A stretch of 64,000 bases of DNA from Mesocentrotus franciscanus (taxonomy: Eukaryota > Echinodermata > Echinoidea > Camarodonta > Strongylocentrotidae), in assembly GCA_037976565.1 (NCBI GenBank), contig CP137672.1:27244877-27308876 (forward strand), in the 5' to 3' direction. A program made the translations under genes and the position numbers. How positions within the stretch are numbered: the first letter of the stretch is position 1; the number at the start of each line of letters is the position of its first letter. The notes under the pieces are model-generated. The model saw only the letters and a program-made list of their open reading frames with translations, did not search any database and was not told the DNA's origin. This document shows, piece by piece, positions 12,934-23,886 of the stretch.

Positions 12934-14826
12934 TCAAATCTGCTTGTAGTTGTCAAGGACCTGTTCCAAACTTGCAAAGCTGTCAATAAACTTCTCTTCT
13001 TCCATGCCATGCCTGACATACCAATGCACATAGGCCCTCATGGCGAACATGTCCCATGCTTTCCTTACAATCGTGTTCAGGCTACCAACTGCAGTTCTTC
13101 CATTGCTCATCAGGCAGGCTGACTTTTCGTACATTCCGAACTGCCTGGACTGATGGGAACATGTGAAGGCACAGTCTGAAGGGATCCAGTCAATGTAGAG
13201 GGCGCTGTTCTGTAAAGGAGAAATGTCTGCTGTGGTGGAGTCCTTTCCTCTGAGGATGAGGTGATTGCTGATGCACTTGTTGCTTTGTGTTGAACCCGGC
13301 TTGACTTGCCAGTTAAGACCTGTAAAAAAAAAAGAAGAATAAGATTTGAAGAATAAGATTTGAAAAATAAAATCTTCATGAAATTTCATACATTATCATT
13401 GTAGTGAAGACACAGAGCTTACACCTTTTTGCAGTACCTATTTTCTTATATAGGAATTTACCCAGTAAAGGATTTGACATTAATATCCTGCCACTATGTA
13501 TTTACTTCTATAATATTCTTAATGTGATGTCTACACTTTATAAAGATATTTAAGTGTCTAATGAGCACTTCATTAATTACGAAATTGTTAGATGACTAGA
13601 CATTTTTCACTTTATCCCCTAGATACTCCTTTTGACCATACATATTCTGTGTATAAGTGTAAGAGAAATTTAGTTGTATATCCAACTCTTTCCTTAAACA
13701 ATTGGAGTGAATGAGATGGAAGCTTTAGACTTCGGATGCTACTGAAGCATACACATTAATTCGAGCACTTGGGCAATAAATAAATAACTTGTGTTCTTGC
13801 TCCATAAGTATTAAGTGGGCCTCTTACATAAACTTGTGCTAAAGTTAAGCAAAATCTTATTCTAAATTCTAGTGAGTACATTAAATATGTACCTTCCTCC
13901 ATGACTGATGCATTGACGACCATCTGATGGAGGCGTTTCATAAGACCAGGCCAGGCAAAGGTACTGAATGGAAGGGATGCCTCAGAGGTCTGTGGTACAC
14001 AATACATGGTGAGTAGCTTATAGTCAGGGTGTGACACCAAAGTCTCCATCATGTCACAGAGTGTGGACGACCTGCCACTGTGGTGGCTAGGTTGAAGCAA
14101 TAAAGCCATGTGCTCTGCGATGAGTTTATTCATGTCGGTGAAAGATACCCCACTGTTTGAGCTTCCTGTGCTGCTGAAGCTGGAGCAAATCTCCCGCATG
14201 TGGTCATTGTGGATGATGTTGATGGCATCAGCACATTCATAGAGGTGAGCCAGGGACAGGACAGCGTTGTAATTCTGCAGGATGACCTCACCACTGCAGT
14301 GCGGCCACACTAGTTGGTTCATGAGCAAAGCCTGTGGATAACGATCTTTCAGGCATTGCGTGATGCGTGTACCTACACCAGACCCTGTACCACCTGCTAC
14401 ACTCATCAGGCTCAGGAAGCCACCAAACCTGTCACACTTCTCCACCTCCCGTTGAACCATCTCCAGAACTTGCTCCTCCACCACTGATCCATGACCATAG
14501 AACCCATCTGCCCAATTATTCCCTGCCCCACGCTTTCTGCAGAACTGTTGCTTGTCTGGATATTGCCAGGTGCCCGACTTCTTCGCAGTAGCAACAGTAT
14601 TCTGGATGACTTTGCTTTCCATGTCAACCATGACAGCTCTGGCCAAGGGTGTGGTCTTTGAGGATCCTTCCTCAAGGGAGTGATGGAAGAACCTCTCAAG
14701 ACATTCGTCCTTGTAATCCTGATTGGGACTCACTGTACTGTGGGTGAGGTCAGACATGAGGGTCTGAAAAAAAGACAGTCCGATCTGATTTCCACATTGT
14801 CCAAGCTGCACAGTCACAATTGACAT
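12934..14826 (-). CDS. TUBD1: Tubulin delta chain, two exons
   Basis: Delta-tubulin is needed for centriole triplet microtubules and for basal bodies. Exon 1 is 14826-13893 and exon 2 is 13319-12934; the donor GTACAT and an acceptor after a T-rich tract join in frame to give 439 residues (human 453). The start MSIVTVQLGQCGNQIG carries the nucleotide-contacting first loop and is preferred over an upstream in-frame ATG at 14850 because it matches the family start. The Gly-rich GTP loop appears as AGGTGSGVG. Exon 2 contains LILRGKD, the typical IVRKAWDMFA motif, and ends SFASLEQVLDNYKQI, as in vertebrate delta-tubulins. GTT-to-ACA and similar shadow frames were ignored. The gene is convergent with AKAP10 and head-to-head with RNF25. 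Identity is secure. Confidence 0.96.
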
Positions 14827-16930
14827 GATTGCTCTTGGGCCAGACCTCAAGCGTATTTAGCTGTGCCTAGTCACCAAAGGCTTTACCTGTGCCGGCAAAA
14901 TGAGATATGGATTAACATAAAATGCAGGAGTATATATTGATTAATATTTCAGAACATCAGATTTTGATCAATTCAATTTATTAACAAGAACAAACAAAAA
15001 TAAACTCAGATTTTAAAAAAGTATGAAAATAAAACTGGTATATCGAGTCTGGAGGCCATATTCTGAAAATGACATTTTTTATATTTTAAGTTTTATGTCA
15101 TGGAAACCTATGTCGATTGTCATAACAATTTGAAATCGTGCGAAATTAACACTCATCACCAGTGTTTGCGCAGATGTCTCTTTTAACTTTACGCAAACAC
15201 TGCCAGCTTTGTGCACACATTAACCAATAAGGCAATATGACAGTCCTTATCTTGATTTGTTGACAATTAACACTGTTTACTACATTGTTTTTTCAGAATG
15301 CCACCCTGGGTCTATAATATTATTCAATTTGGCCATTAATCTATTAATTATGGTGACAAATAAATAATGTCCCAAAATGTACTGTCATTGATTCAATATT
15401 TTAAATATTAAAAAGATTCAAAATATGTATTTTTGGTGTAATCAATGTCATCCGACCGTACTGCAATAATAATCTTTGTCGATCGTTTAATGTTATTCCA
15501 CTAAAGGCACTGCATGTATGTCTTGTCTATGTGTTGCTGGTGTGGGTTCAAAGTCTAAGTCTATAAAGATATTACTTGTATTTATTATCAATATCATTAT
15601 GCATGTGGAAAAAATTATATCTTTAAAGTGAACCGGTAACATTGTTGAAGGACAAGGTTGATGAAAAAAACTGTGTAATTTGTGTATGAAATGTTACTTA
15701 TTATATTCCTTATAATATATTATATTCCTTATAATATATTATATACTGTTAACTGTACTAACCCTTTAACATACAAAAAATCCTGAAAAAATTCTCAAAC
15801 CACAAATATATTTTTGGTTTTCTTTGAAGGTGTCACTGTGGGACACTCTCTAACAGTAAATTCTCCCGTTTTGCCATGAAAATAAGATGTAAAACAGGCT
15901 TTTAAAAATCTTTCAACACTTAAATGTTTGGAATGGTATACAGGCCTAGAGCAAATTCATTGCTTTGTGACGATTTACATTCACCTAATATTCAATTAAA
16001 TTACAATATTATAGTTGGGAGAATTAAGGAATCAATCAACCAGTTTTCCCCAATTTATATCATTAATTAATAATGGTCTGTTTTCACTTAAACTTTCAGA
16101 TTATCTTTAAGTGTACATCTAGCATTGAAGTCAATACCTATTACCTTAGCACCATTTTCTCTCATCTGAACAATGTTACAAATTCCCTTTGAAGTTTAAC
16201 ATTTAAGTTTTTCAGAACTAGGTCTAGAGTAGAGGAACCATGAATGAAATACAACAATGTTAATATTACAATTTGTTGCCATTGTTCTTTGTTGGTCATT
16301 ACTTTAACTTAGTTTACTTTTACCACTTGAGTTGAGTATAATGATTTTGATAAATTGATCATCATCATCTGAGCTGATGACTTTCTTGCCTAATTTAATT
16401 AAGCTAAGCTAGCTAACACTTTGTAAGACTACAGTTAAAATAAAGTACAGACAACAGTGGCTAAAAATTGATAAAAAAGCTCATATTCATACTTGACTAC
16501 AGTTCAATCGTGATCACAGTGTTCGTTACGCCGACAAATACAAGGGTAACAATTCTGACATTCCAACCAAGTCCAGGAATCTCAAGCTCAGCCTCAGTCA
16601 GTCATTACTCTTGAGTCTTGTCAGTGTTCTCAGTCTCAGAAGACAGAACATCCTACACTAAAGTCAGAGCCGACAAATTTGCCGCGCGAGCTAGCCGATT
16701 CTGCTGGATGACATCGCCGGGCCAGCCCCGCCCACATGCATCTGTCTGGAAACGTCCGATAAAGCTCGATAAGTGGTGCGGAGCGTGTCGAGTGCTAGCA
16801 GAAAGTCGCGCCTGTCCGTCCGGCCGGTGACGTGGCGGATCACCGCTAGTACATGTGCACTTGTATTTCATGTACGATACGGTCGGTCGCGGAATTGAAT
16901 GTTGCCAGATAGATGATTGCGCAATTCAAA
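14827..16930. promoter_or_regulatory. Shared upstream region of TUBD1 and RNF25
   Basis: This 2.1-kb gap separates the divergent TUBD1 and RNF25 starts. Most of it is AT-rich with no exon signal, plus a short tandem TTATATTCCTTATAATATA duplication near 15700-15745. From about 16600 to 16830 it becomes CpG-richer (CGGCCGG, GTGACGTGGCGG with a CRE-like TGACGTGG), which marks the probable RNF25 promoter and 5' UTR. A shared bidirectional promoter is possible, but the TUBD1 side lacks a comparable CpG patch. Confidence 0.45.
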
Positions 16931-19900
16931 ATGGATCCTGCCTGTGAACCTGCAATGAATGAAAGCTCCAACACACCGTTTTCAGATGAAAGGTATGAAA
17001 CCAAATCTTTAATAATTGTGGAAATGATAAATTTCATAAGATGGAAGACTAATCAAATGTGCGTTTTCTTTGACGAGGTGATGTTTTGAACGTCTGGAAT
17101 GCCGGAGTCGAGTTGTTAGTGCCAATTAATTGTGGTGTTTGTGTGTGGCAATTGTGTTGTCCCACGTATAGACCTACGCGTATTGCGCTTGAGATAATGG
17201 TCAAACAAAATGTGACATAGCTGCATTACTAATACTATCATCATGGCTGTGTATTAAAAGCTGTGCTATTGATTCTCAACATTTCAAGCACCACTGTAAA
17301 AAAACTAACTGATTTCACTAAAAATCGGTACTTTAGAATTAGAGTTTAGTGACAATTGATGACACCTAGATCTAGGTCTATGACCTAAAATAAATAGTCT
17401 AGCAGTAAAAAAAATTAAAATACAATTTTTTTCAACATACCGATGTTAGAAAGAATAATTTAAAAATTCAAATTGTAAGTCTACTGTCAAACTTGCCGAT
17501 CAGCCACATCGGCATGATTGTGTGCATATGTGTATTATAAGTCTATTGACTATTCATGTGTGCACATGCTGCCCATTAACACTGGTTACCCCTATACACA
17601 AGTCGGGAGAAAAGTGTGACCCCTCCAACTACAGACCGATCTCACTTACCTGTGTCTGCTGCAAAGTAATGGAACACATCCTGAGCCATGTGTCGAAGCA
17701 TGTTGCAGTGAATAATATCCTCACTGATGCACAGCATGGCTTCCGACGGGGTTTGTCAACAACCACTCAACTGACAACAGCCGTCCACGATTGGTCCTCC
17801 ATCCTACAGCAGCGCAGTCAAGTTGATATAATCTTCTTGGACTTCAAGAAGGCATTCGATCGAGTACCACACCTTCTCCTGTCGACCAAACTTCAGTACT
17901 ATGGAATTAGAGGTGACTCACTCCAGTGGATAATGTCACTCCTCACTGATAGACAACAGGCTGTCGTAGTTGATGGATCTAAATCAACATGGAGGGATGT
18001 AACATCTGGTGTCCCCCAGGGATCCGTCATCGGCCCTATCCTGTTCCTGTTGTATATCAACGATATCCAAGACAACATCCAGTCCACAATGCGTCTCTTT
18101 GCAGATGACAGCACCCTCTATCTTGAGATTCAACGCCCTGAGGACCATCAAATCCTAATGGACGATCTCCAACAGTTGTTCAGGTGGTCTACAAACTGGA
18201 TGATTGACTTCAATGTGAAAAAGTGCGCTATCCTCACCATCACACGGAAGCGTACTCCCAAAGAGTACAAGTACCTTGGAGTAACAGTTTCTGCTGATCT
18301 TCGCTGGCACAAGCACTGTCAATCTATCCGGCATAAAGCAAGCCGCACTCTAGGTCTTCTTCGCAGGACTCTCTCACCCTGTACCAGGGATGTAAAGTCC
18401 AGAGCCTACTCAGCCCTAGTGCGCCCCCAATTGGAGTATGCCTCGGAGGCTTGGAACCCACACAGCGTCACGGTCACAAAATGCTAGAGCAAGTACAAAG
18501 AACAGCGGCTCGCTTTGTGTACTGTGATTACAGATACACCACATCACCCTCGGCTCTTGTGACAGCACTAGGGTGGGACACGCTTCACACACGTCGAATC
18601 CTCGACCAATGCACCCTCCTCTACAAGATCCATCACTGACTTGTCTCCATACCCAAACCAACTATTGTCATCCCTGCTACATACTTCGGAAGACACGACC
18701 ACAACCTGAAGTATGTAATTCCTGCTGGAACAATCGACTCCTTTAAGTTCTCATACTATCCAAGAGCAATAAGGATCTGGAACCACCTACCAGGCTCAGT
18801 AGTCAATGCAAAAGGAATAACCCACTTCAAGGAGGCTGCTCTACCCTCCATCAGAATGATGCAGCCCCCTGTAGGTTCTCACATCATATAAGCTTACTAG
18901 CTTGGTTTTTACTTGCACTGGACTTAGCATATCTTACTGTAAATTAACAAGTGCTTGTCCACACACCATTCCAGCACTTCATTGACACTCCTTGTAGCTA
19001 CTCGCCTCACCTACCATCCCACTATAGCTTCCTGAGTGAGCTGCCAAAGGGATTACCCAACCAAGTACCAAGTACCAAGTAACACGTAGTGCAGCGCTAG
19101 AGGTCAATACGCATTAGCATTGACTCTCTATGCTTTGCTGGAGTGAATTTTTATCAACATTTTTACCGAGGTGGCGAGGTCAACATGTTAAGGGGTCATA
19201 CTAAATTTGGAATAAAAGACTTGTGGACTTTAGAAAAAAGGGTTGCATTTAGATTTATTAAGGTTCTTGTTTTTGACGTGTGAACATGGTGTTCAAGCTT
19301 AGACCGAAGATTTCTGTTTTTATTTGTTAGTCTCTGAAGTCTGATCGGTAAGTTCAAAAAATTGTATTTTACTGCTATTTAGGTGTCATCAATTGTCACT
19401 GAAGTACCGATTTTGAGTGAAATCAGTTGAGTTTTGTACAGTGGTGTTTGAAATGTTGAGAATCAATAGCACAGCTTTTAATACACAGCCATGATAGTAA
19501 TGCAGCTATGTGTGGAGTTGGGTAGGGTTGGCTCCTACCCAAATCAGACTCAGAGGCTGACGAACAAAGAGAGGAGCTGACCCTATCCAAATCAGAGGCT
19601 AACGAAAGAGACAGAGAGAGGAGCCGACTCTACCCAAATCAGAGGCTAAAGAACGAAAGAGACAGAAATCTTCGGTCTAGGTGAAGCTTAGATCATGGAC
19701 ATGATATAGACATCCAAAAAAATCTGATAACATTGTCAGTAGGGGCGCTGGTCCGAGAATAAGGATCGTCCGCACAAACGAGGATCGTCTTTGTAAACAC
19801 GGACAGACGCGTCCGCAAAAATAAGGATCGTCCGCATTACAGACGTTTCTGATTTCCAATCCGCGTGTTGGCGATGCGAAAAACGGGTTCTGCGATGATT

Positions 19901-22900
19901 TTCTTGATGCATTTTACATTGACTTTGTACAGAGACTTTCACGTTAAGAGCGATAAATCCTTGGTAAGACGGATAACCCATAAAATTAGACGGTGAACTT
20001 GGGGTATTTTATTATGCGGAATCCGTTTTTCACATCGCCAGGGCGCGGATCTGAAATCTGAAACCCTCAGAGCGCGAAGAAAAAAAACGGATGATCCTTA
20101 TTTTTCAGGACGCATTTTGTCCGCGTATACGAGGATATCCTCGTTTATGCGAACGATCCTCATTCTCGGACCAGCGCCCCTACTAATTGTCATGACGGTC
20201 GTTGACGTGGTGACTCTTTGTTGCTTGGTCGTACTTGCTCTTTGTTGCCATGGTTGAACTTGTAGTTTTGCTTCTTATTAAATTGTTATTAAATTATTCA
20301 ATCGCTCAGTGATCCACGTAGTCAGACACCCGTCCTCAAAATAAAAGTCAGTGGTGATGTGGCCTACAATCATCTTATGAAACCATCATTCATCTTTAAG
20401 TTTGTCATTCTTCTCCACAAAGTTTCACAAATGATGACAAACTTAGACAAATGTTGACAATTTCATGAGCCCTTATTTTGTTTTCTTGACACGTTGATGG
20501 CTGGGACCGAGAACAATGAATTGAACATCTTACACTTTCTTATGTTGCGTGATCAGAGTCAATTGTGATTTCATATTGCTGTAATTGTTTTGTCTTCTTA
20601 TTTTTATTGTTCTTATAGTACATTCCAGACTGAACTAGAAGTACTGCGGGAAATATGTGAAGAAGACATTGATGTCAGTGATAAGTGAGTGTAATATTCA
20701 ATTCAATCAATTTCAAAAGAATGTATATATTTTACAATCAACACATATCAAATGTTAAGATTGGTCACCGTAATACCTGTTCCTGTTTTGCTGGTGAACT
20801 TTCATTATTTGAAAATTTAAAGGGACAAAGACTAACAAATGTTCTCAGGTCTGAGGACTCTGACGAATACAATTTTTTGGTTTGAAAATAAAGTCAGAAT
20901 TGCCCTTACTAATTAGGACATGGATAAATCTTTAAAATGGTGATGTTTTTGCTTGCATTCTTGCCAAATTAGACAAGTTAACAACCTTTAATGAGTGTGA
21001 CAATAAATTTAGTAGTACTTAAATTCATTACAATTGTTGACTTTGACTTCCCCCTCCCTATATCATTGTATTTGTGGCTTTACCAGACCCGATTTCACAG
21101 AAGTGTGTATCACCCTTCACCCAGCCACAGCTGGAAACAAGGATACTCAGTATGTGTGTCTTACTCTCATCATTATAGTAACATCCAAGGTAAGAACAGG
21201 CTCATTTACACATCCCAAACACCATTTTGAAAAATCATCAATTATTTTGACTGCCATTTACACTACTGGAGAAATCCTTTAGAAAACGTTGGTGTTTGCT
21301 CACACCGAATTTTGGGTGACTTGTACACATGCGCGACTTGTCGCTACTCTGCATGCGATTGCACAGAAACAAGGAAAGTCATGTGATGAAAAACCGGCAT
21401 AGTACCGAAGTTTTGATTAATTTGCAAAAATCAGTGAAATCTCAGCAGGTGTTTAAAAAAACCCACTCCAGAAGTGGATTTTTCGTTTTTGTGTGTGTCT
21501 GTGTGTTTGCCGGCTAAACACTGGAATATGAGAAAAATCAATGATTTTTGCTTGCAGTGTAAATGCAGCTGATGAGTGCCTTGAATACACTCATCATTCA
21601 GTTATTAAGATCACCCTGGAGCTATACAACTTCCCTCTGCTCTCCTTCAGAATTGTCACATCCGCCGCTTACCAATACACAGGGGATTTCAAGTACAAAG
21701 TACAAGGTACTTTATAAGTACATCCCATGTAGTAATTGCACTTGAATAGGATTACATTCAGTTTTATTGATGCTATGAAAATTGCATGTAAAGCTAATTG
21801 GCATTTAAAGGAGGCAAGAAAGTTAATAATCGTAGTGGTACTGCATGAGGTTCTTAAATATTGAATAAGAATGAATTTCACTTTACATTAGCAGGTTACA
21901 GTTCCAAAACGCTCTTAAATTTTTCCCCTCTTTAAGAAGGCCTTTAGCAATTCTAAAATAAAAATCATCTACAATACCATTTACAAAAAAAAGTGTACCG
22001 GTAATTGTAATTTGTTGCGATATCCTTGTGTTAAATGAATTGGATAGCTTATGCTATGTTTTATCATCTGCTATTCTCTTTATTTGTGTATATGTCTGTA
22101 GTACCCTGATGTCCCTGCAAGTTTCCAATTCAGAAACCCTAGGGGATTGTCAGAAGATGAACTTGAAAGGTTAGTTTTTTGTTTGTTTGTTTGTTTGTTT
22201 GTTTGTGTTTTTTTCTTCTTTAATACAAATGATGATATGCATATTAGTTTACAAGTAGTGACCGCTTTGAGGGGAAGTGGTCAAATCTATTGACCCAAGG
22301 TGATCTTGAAATTATGCTAGCGGGCCTTAGCGGCTATGCCGGAACTTTGAGTACAGTCTCAGGACCATCAAGGGCTATTGTTCTGTGACCCAAAGATACA
22401 TTTACATGGTCAGTATTCACATCACATCATTAAAAACAATTGCCTATGGAAAAAAGTGAGTAGTCAAAGGATTACAATGCTAAATTTGTACTGAATGCCT
22501 GTTTGAAATGTTTCCTAATGGAATCAAAGAGATTTTGCACAATTTCTATTACTGGAATCTTGACCCACAGACGTATTGACTTTCATATCTTGACATTGCA
22601 CATGCCATTATATTGTTTGCACCTTTAATTTTAATATTATATGTTTACTTTCAGGATATCCAAAGACCTGAAGAAGCTTGCTGAAGAGAAAATAGGATGT
22701 GAGATGATGTATGATCTTATACAAGTAAGTGTCCAAGATGTCATTTTCTTTTGAAGTTTTGTCATTGCAGGAAAACTTAAATCAGAATTGATTGTTTGAT
22801 TTTTTTACAATGATAGCATATTTATTTGTGCAAAATAGTGAACATGTATATGAGGTAAACATTACAAATTTATGCATTTGATGTGGTATGAATGATGCCT

Positions 22901-23855
22901 AGAATGGCCAGCTGTAGAAAAGACACCAATATGACCACTCTAGGCAAACTAACATAGTCACAAAGTTTCAACCTTTTTGTTCCTGATGTGTCCCGTAATT
23001 ACATTGTAAAATCGATGTTTTTAACGGGTATTTGACTGAACAAATGACCAGAATTACACAATTGTATGCGGTGCATGTACAAGACAGTGTGAGTATCAGC
23101 ATACAATGGAATGAGATTAGTGAATACACAACAATTTTGGTAATAGGTCATTTACTTGTGTAAACTGTGATTCCCTTGTCACACCAATACAATGTGAAGA
23201 TGATTTATCGAGCTGATATATTTCTTCAGTAAGGTAAGCAATATAAATGCAAAGCCATGTTACTCTATCCAAATAAAATTTGTTTTGTTTTCCGATAGGC
23301 TGCCAAAGACTCCCTTACAGAGAATAACTCACCTAGCTTGCCTTGTACCATATGTCAGTGCCTATTTGAGGTAAGAATTAGATAAACTTGTTGACTCACC
23401 TACCTTGCCAAATACATTTTACCAGCTGCTATTGAGATGAGAATTGTTGCAGCTGTGTTTTACTAGCATGTCAGTTACCTTGCCTTATTTAAATGCCTAT
23501 TTAAGAGAAGAATTGCTCACTGTTATAGATGTTCCTTGATGAGCATGTGGGATAGATACTTCAAGCAGTATGGCAGAATTGTTAATAGTTTCTTGTTTTC
23601 AACTGTTACATTATCTATGTCCATCAGTATATAATTCTATTGGCAGAGCATATACAAAAATTAATTTGTTTATATTTATTGTTAAAATGATATATTACTC
23701 TGTTCTCTCTTTTTTTGACAGGAGAGTGCTGTTTTTACCAAGACAACATGCTACCACTACTTTCACAGCTTCTGCCTTGCTAAGTACCTTCAATACACAG
23801 AGAAAGATGAGGAAGAAGACGTAAGCTTTTCATTATCATACCGGTATATGGTTTG

Positions 23856-23886
<31 letters not shown>

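Noticed and set aside
14367..14699. Frames opposite or offset within TUBD1 exon 1
   Set aside because: These are shadows of the delta-tubulin coding frame.
17522..17582. ATG at 17522 as the start of the RT protein
   Set aside because: The RT is 5'-truncated; sequence before about 17583 is flanking intron, not element.
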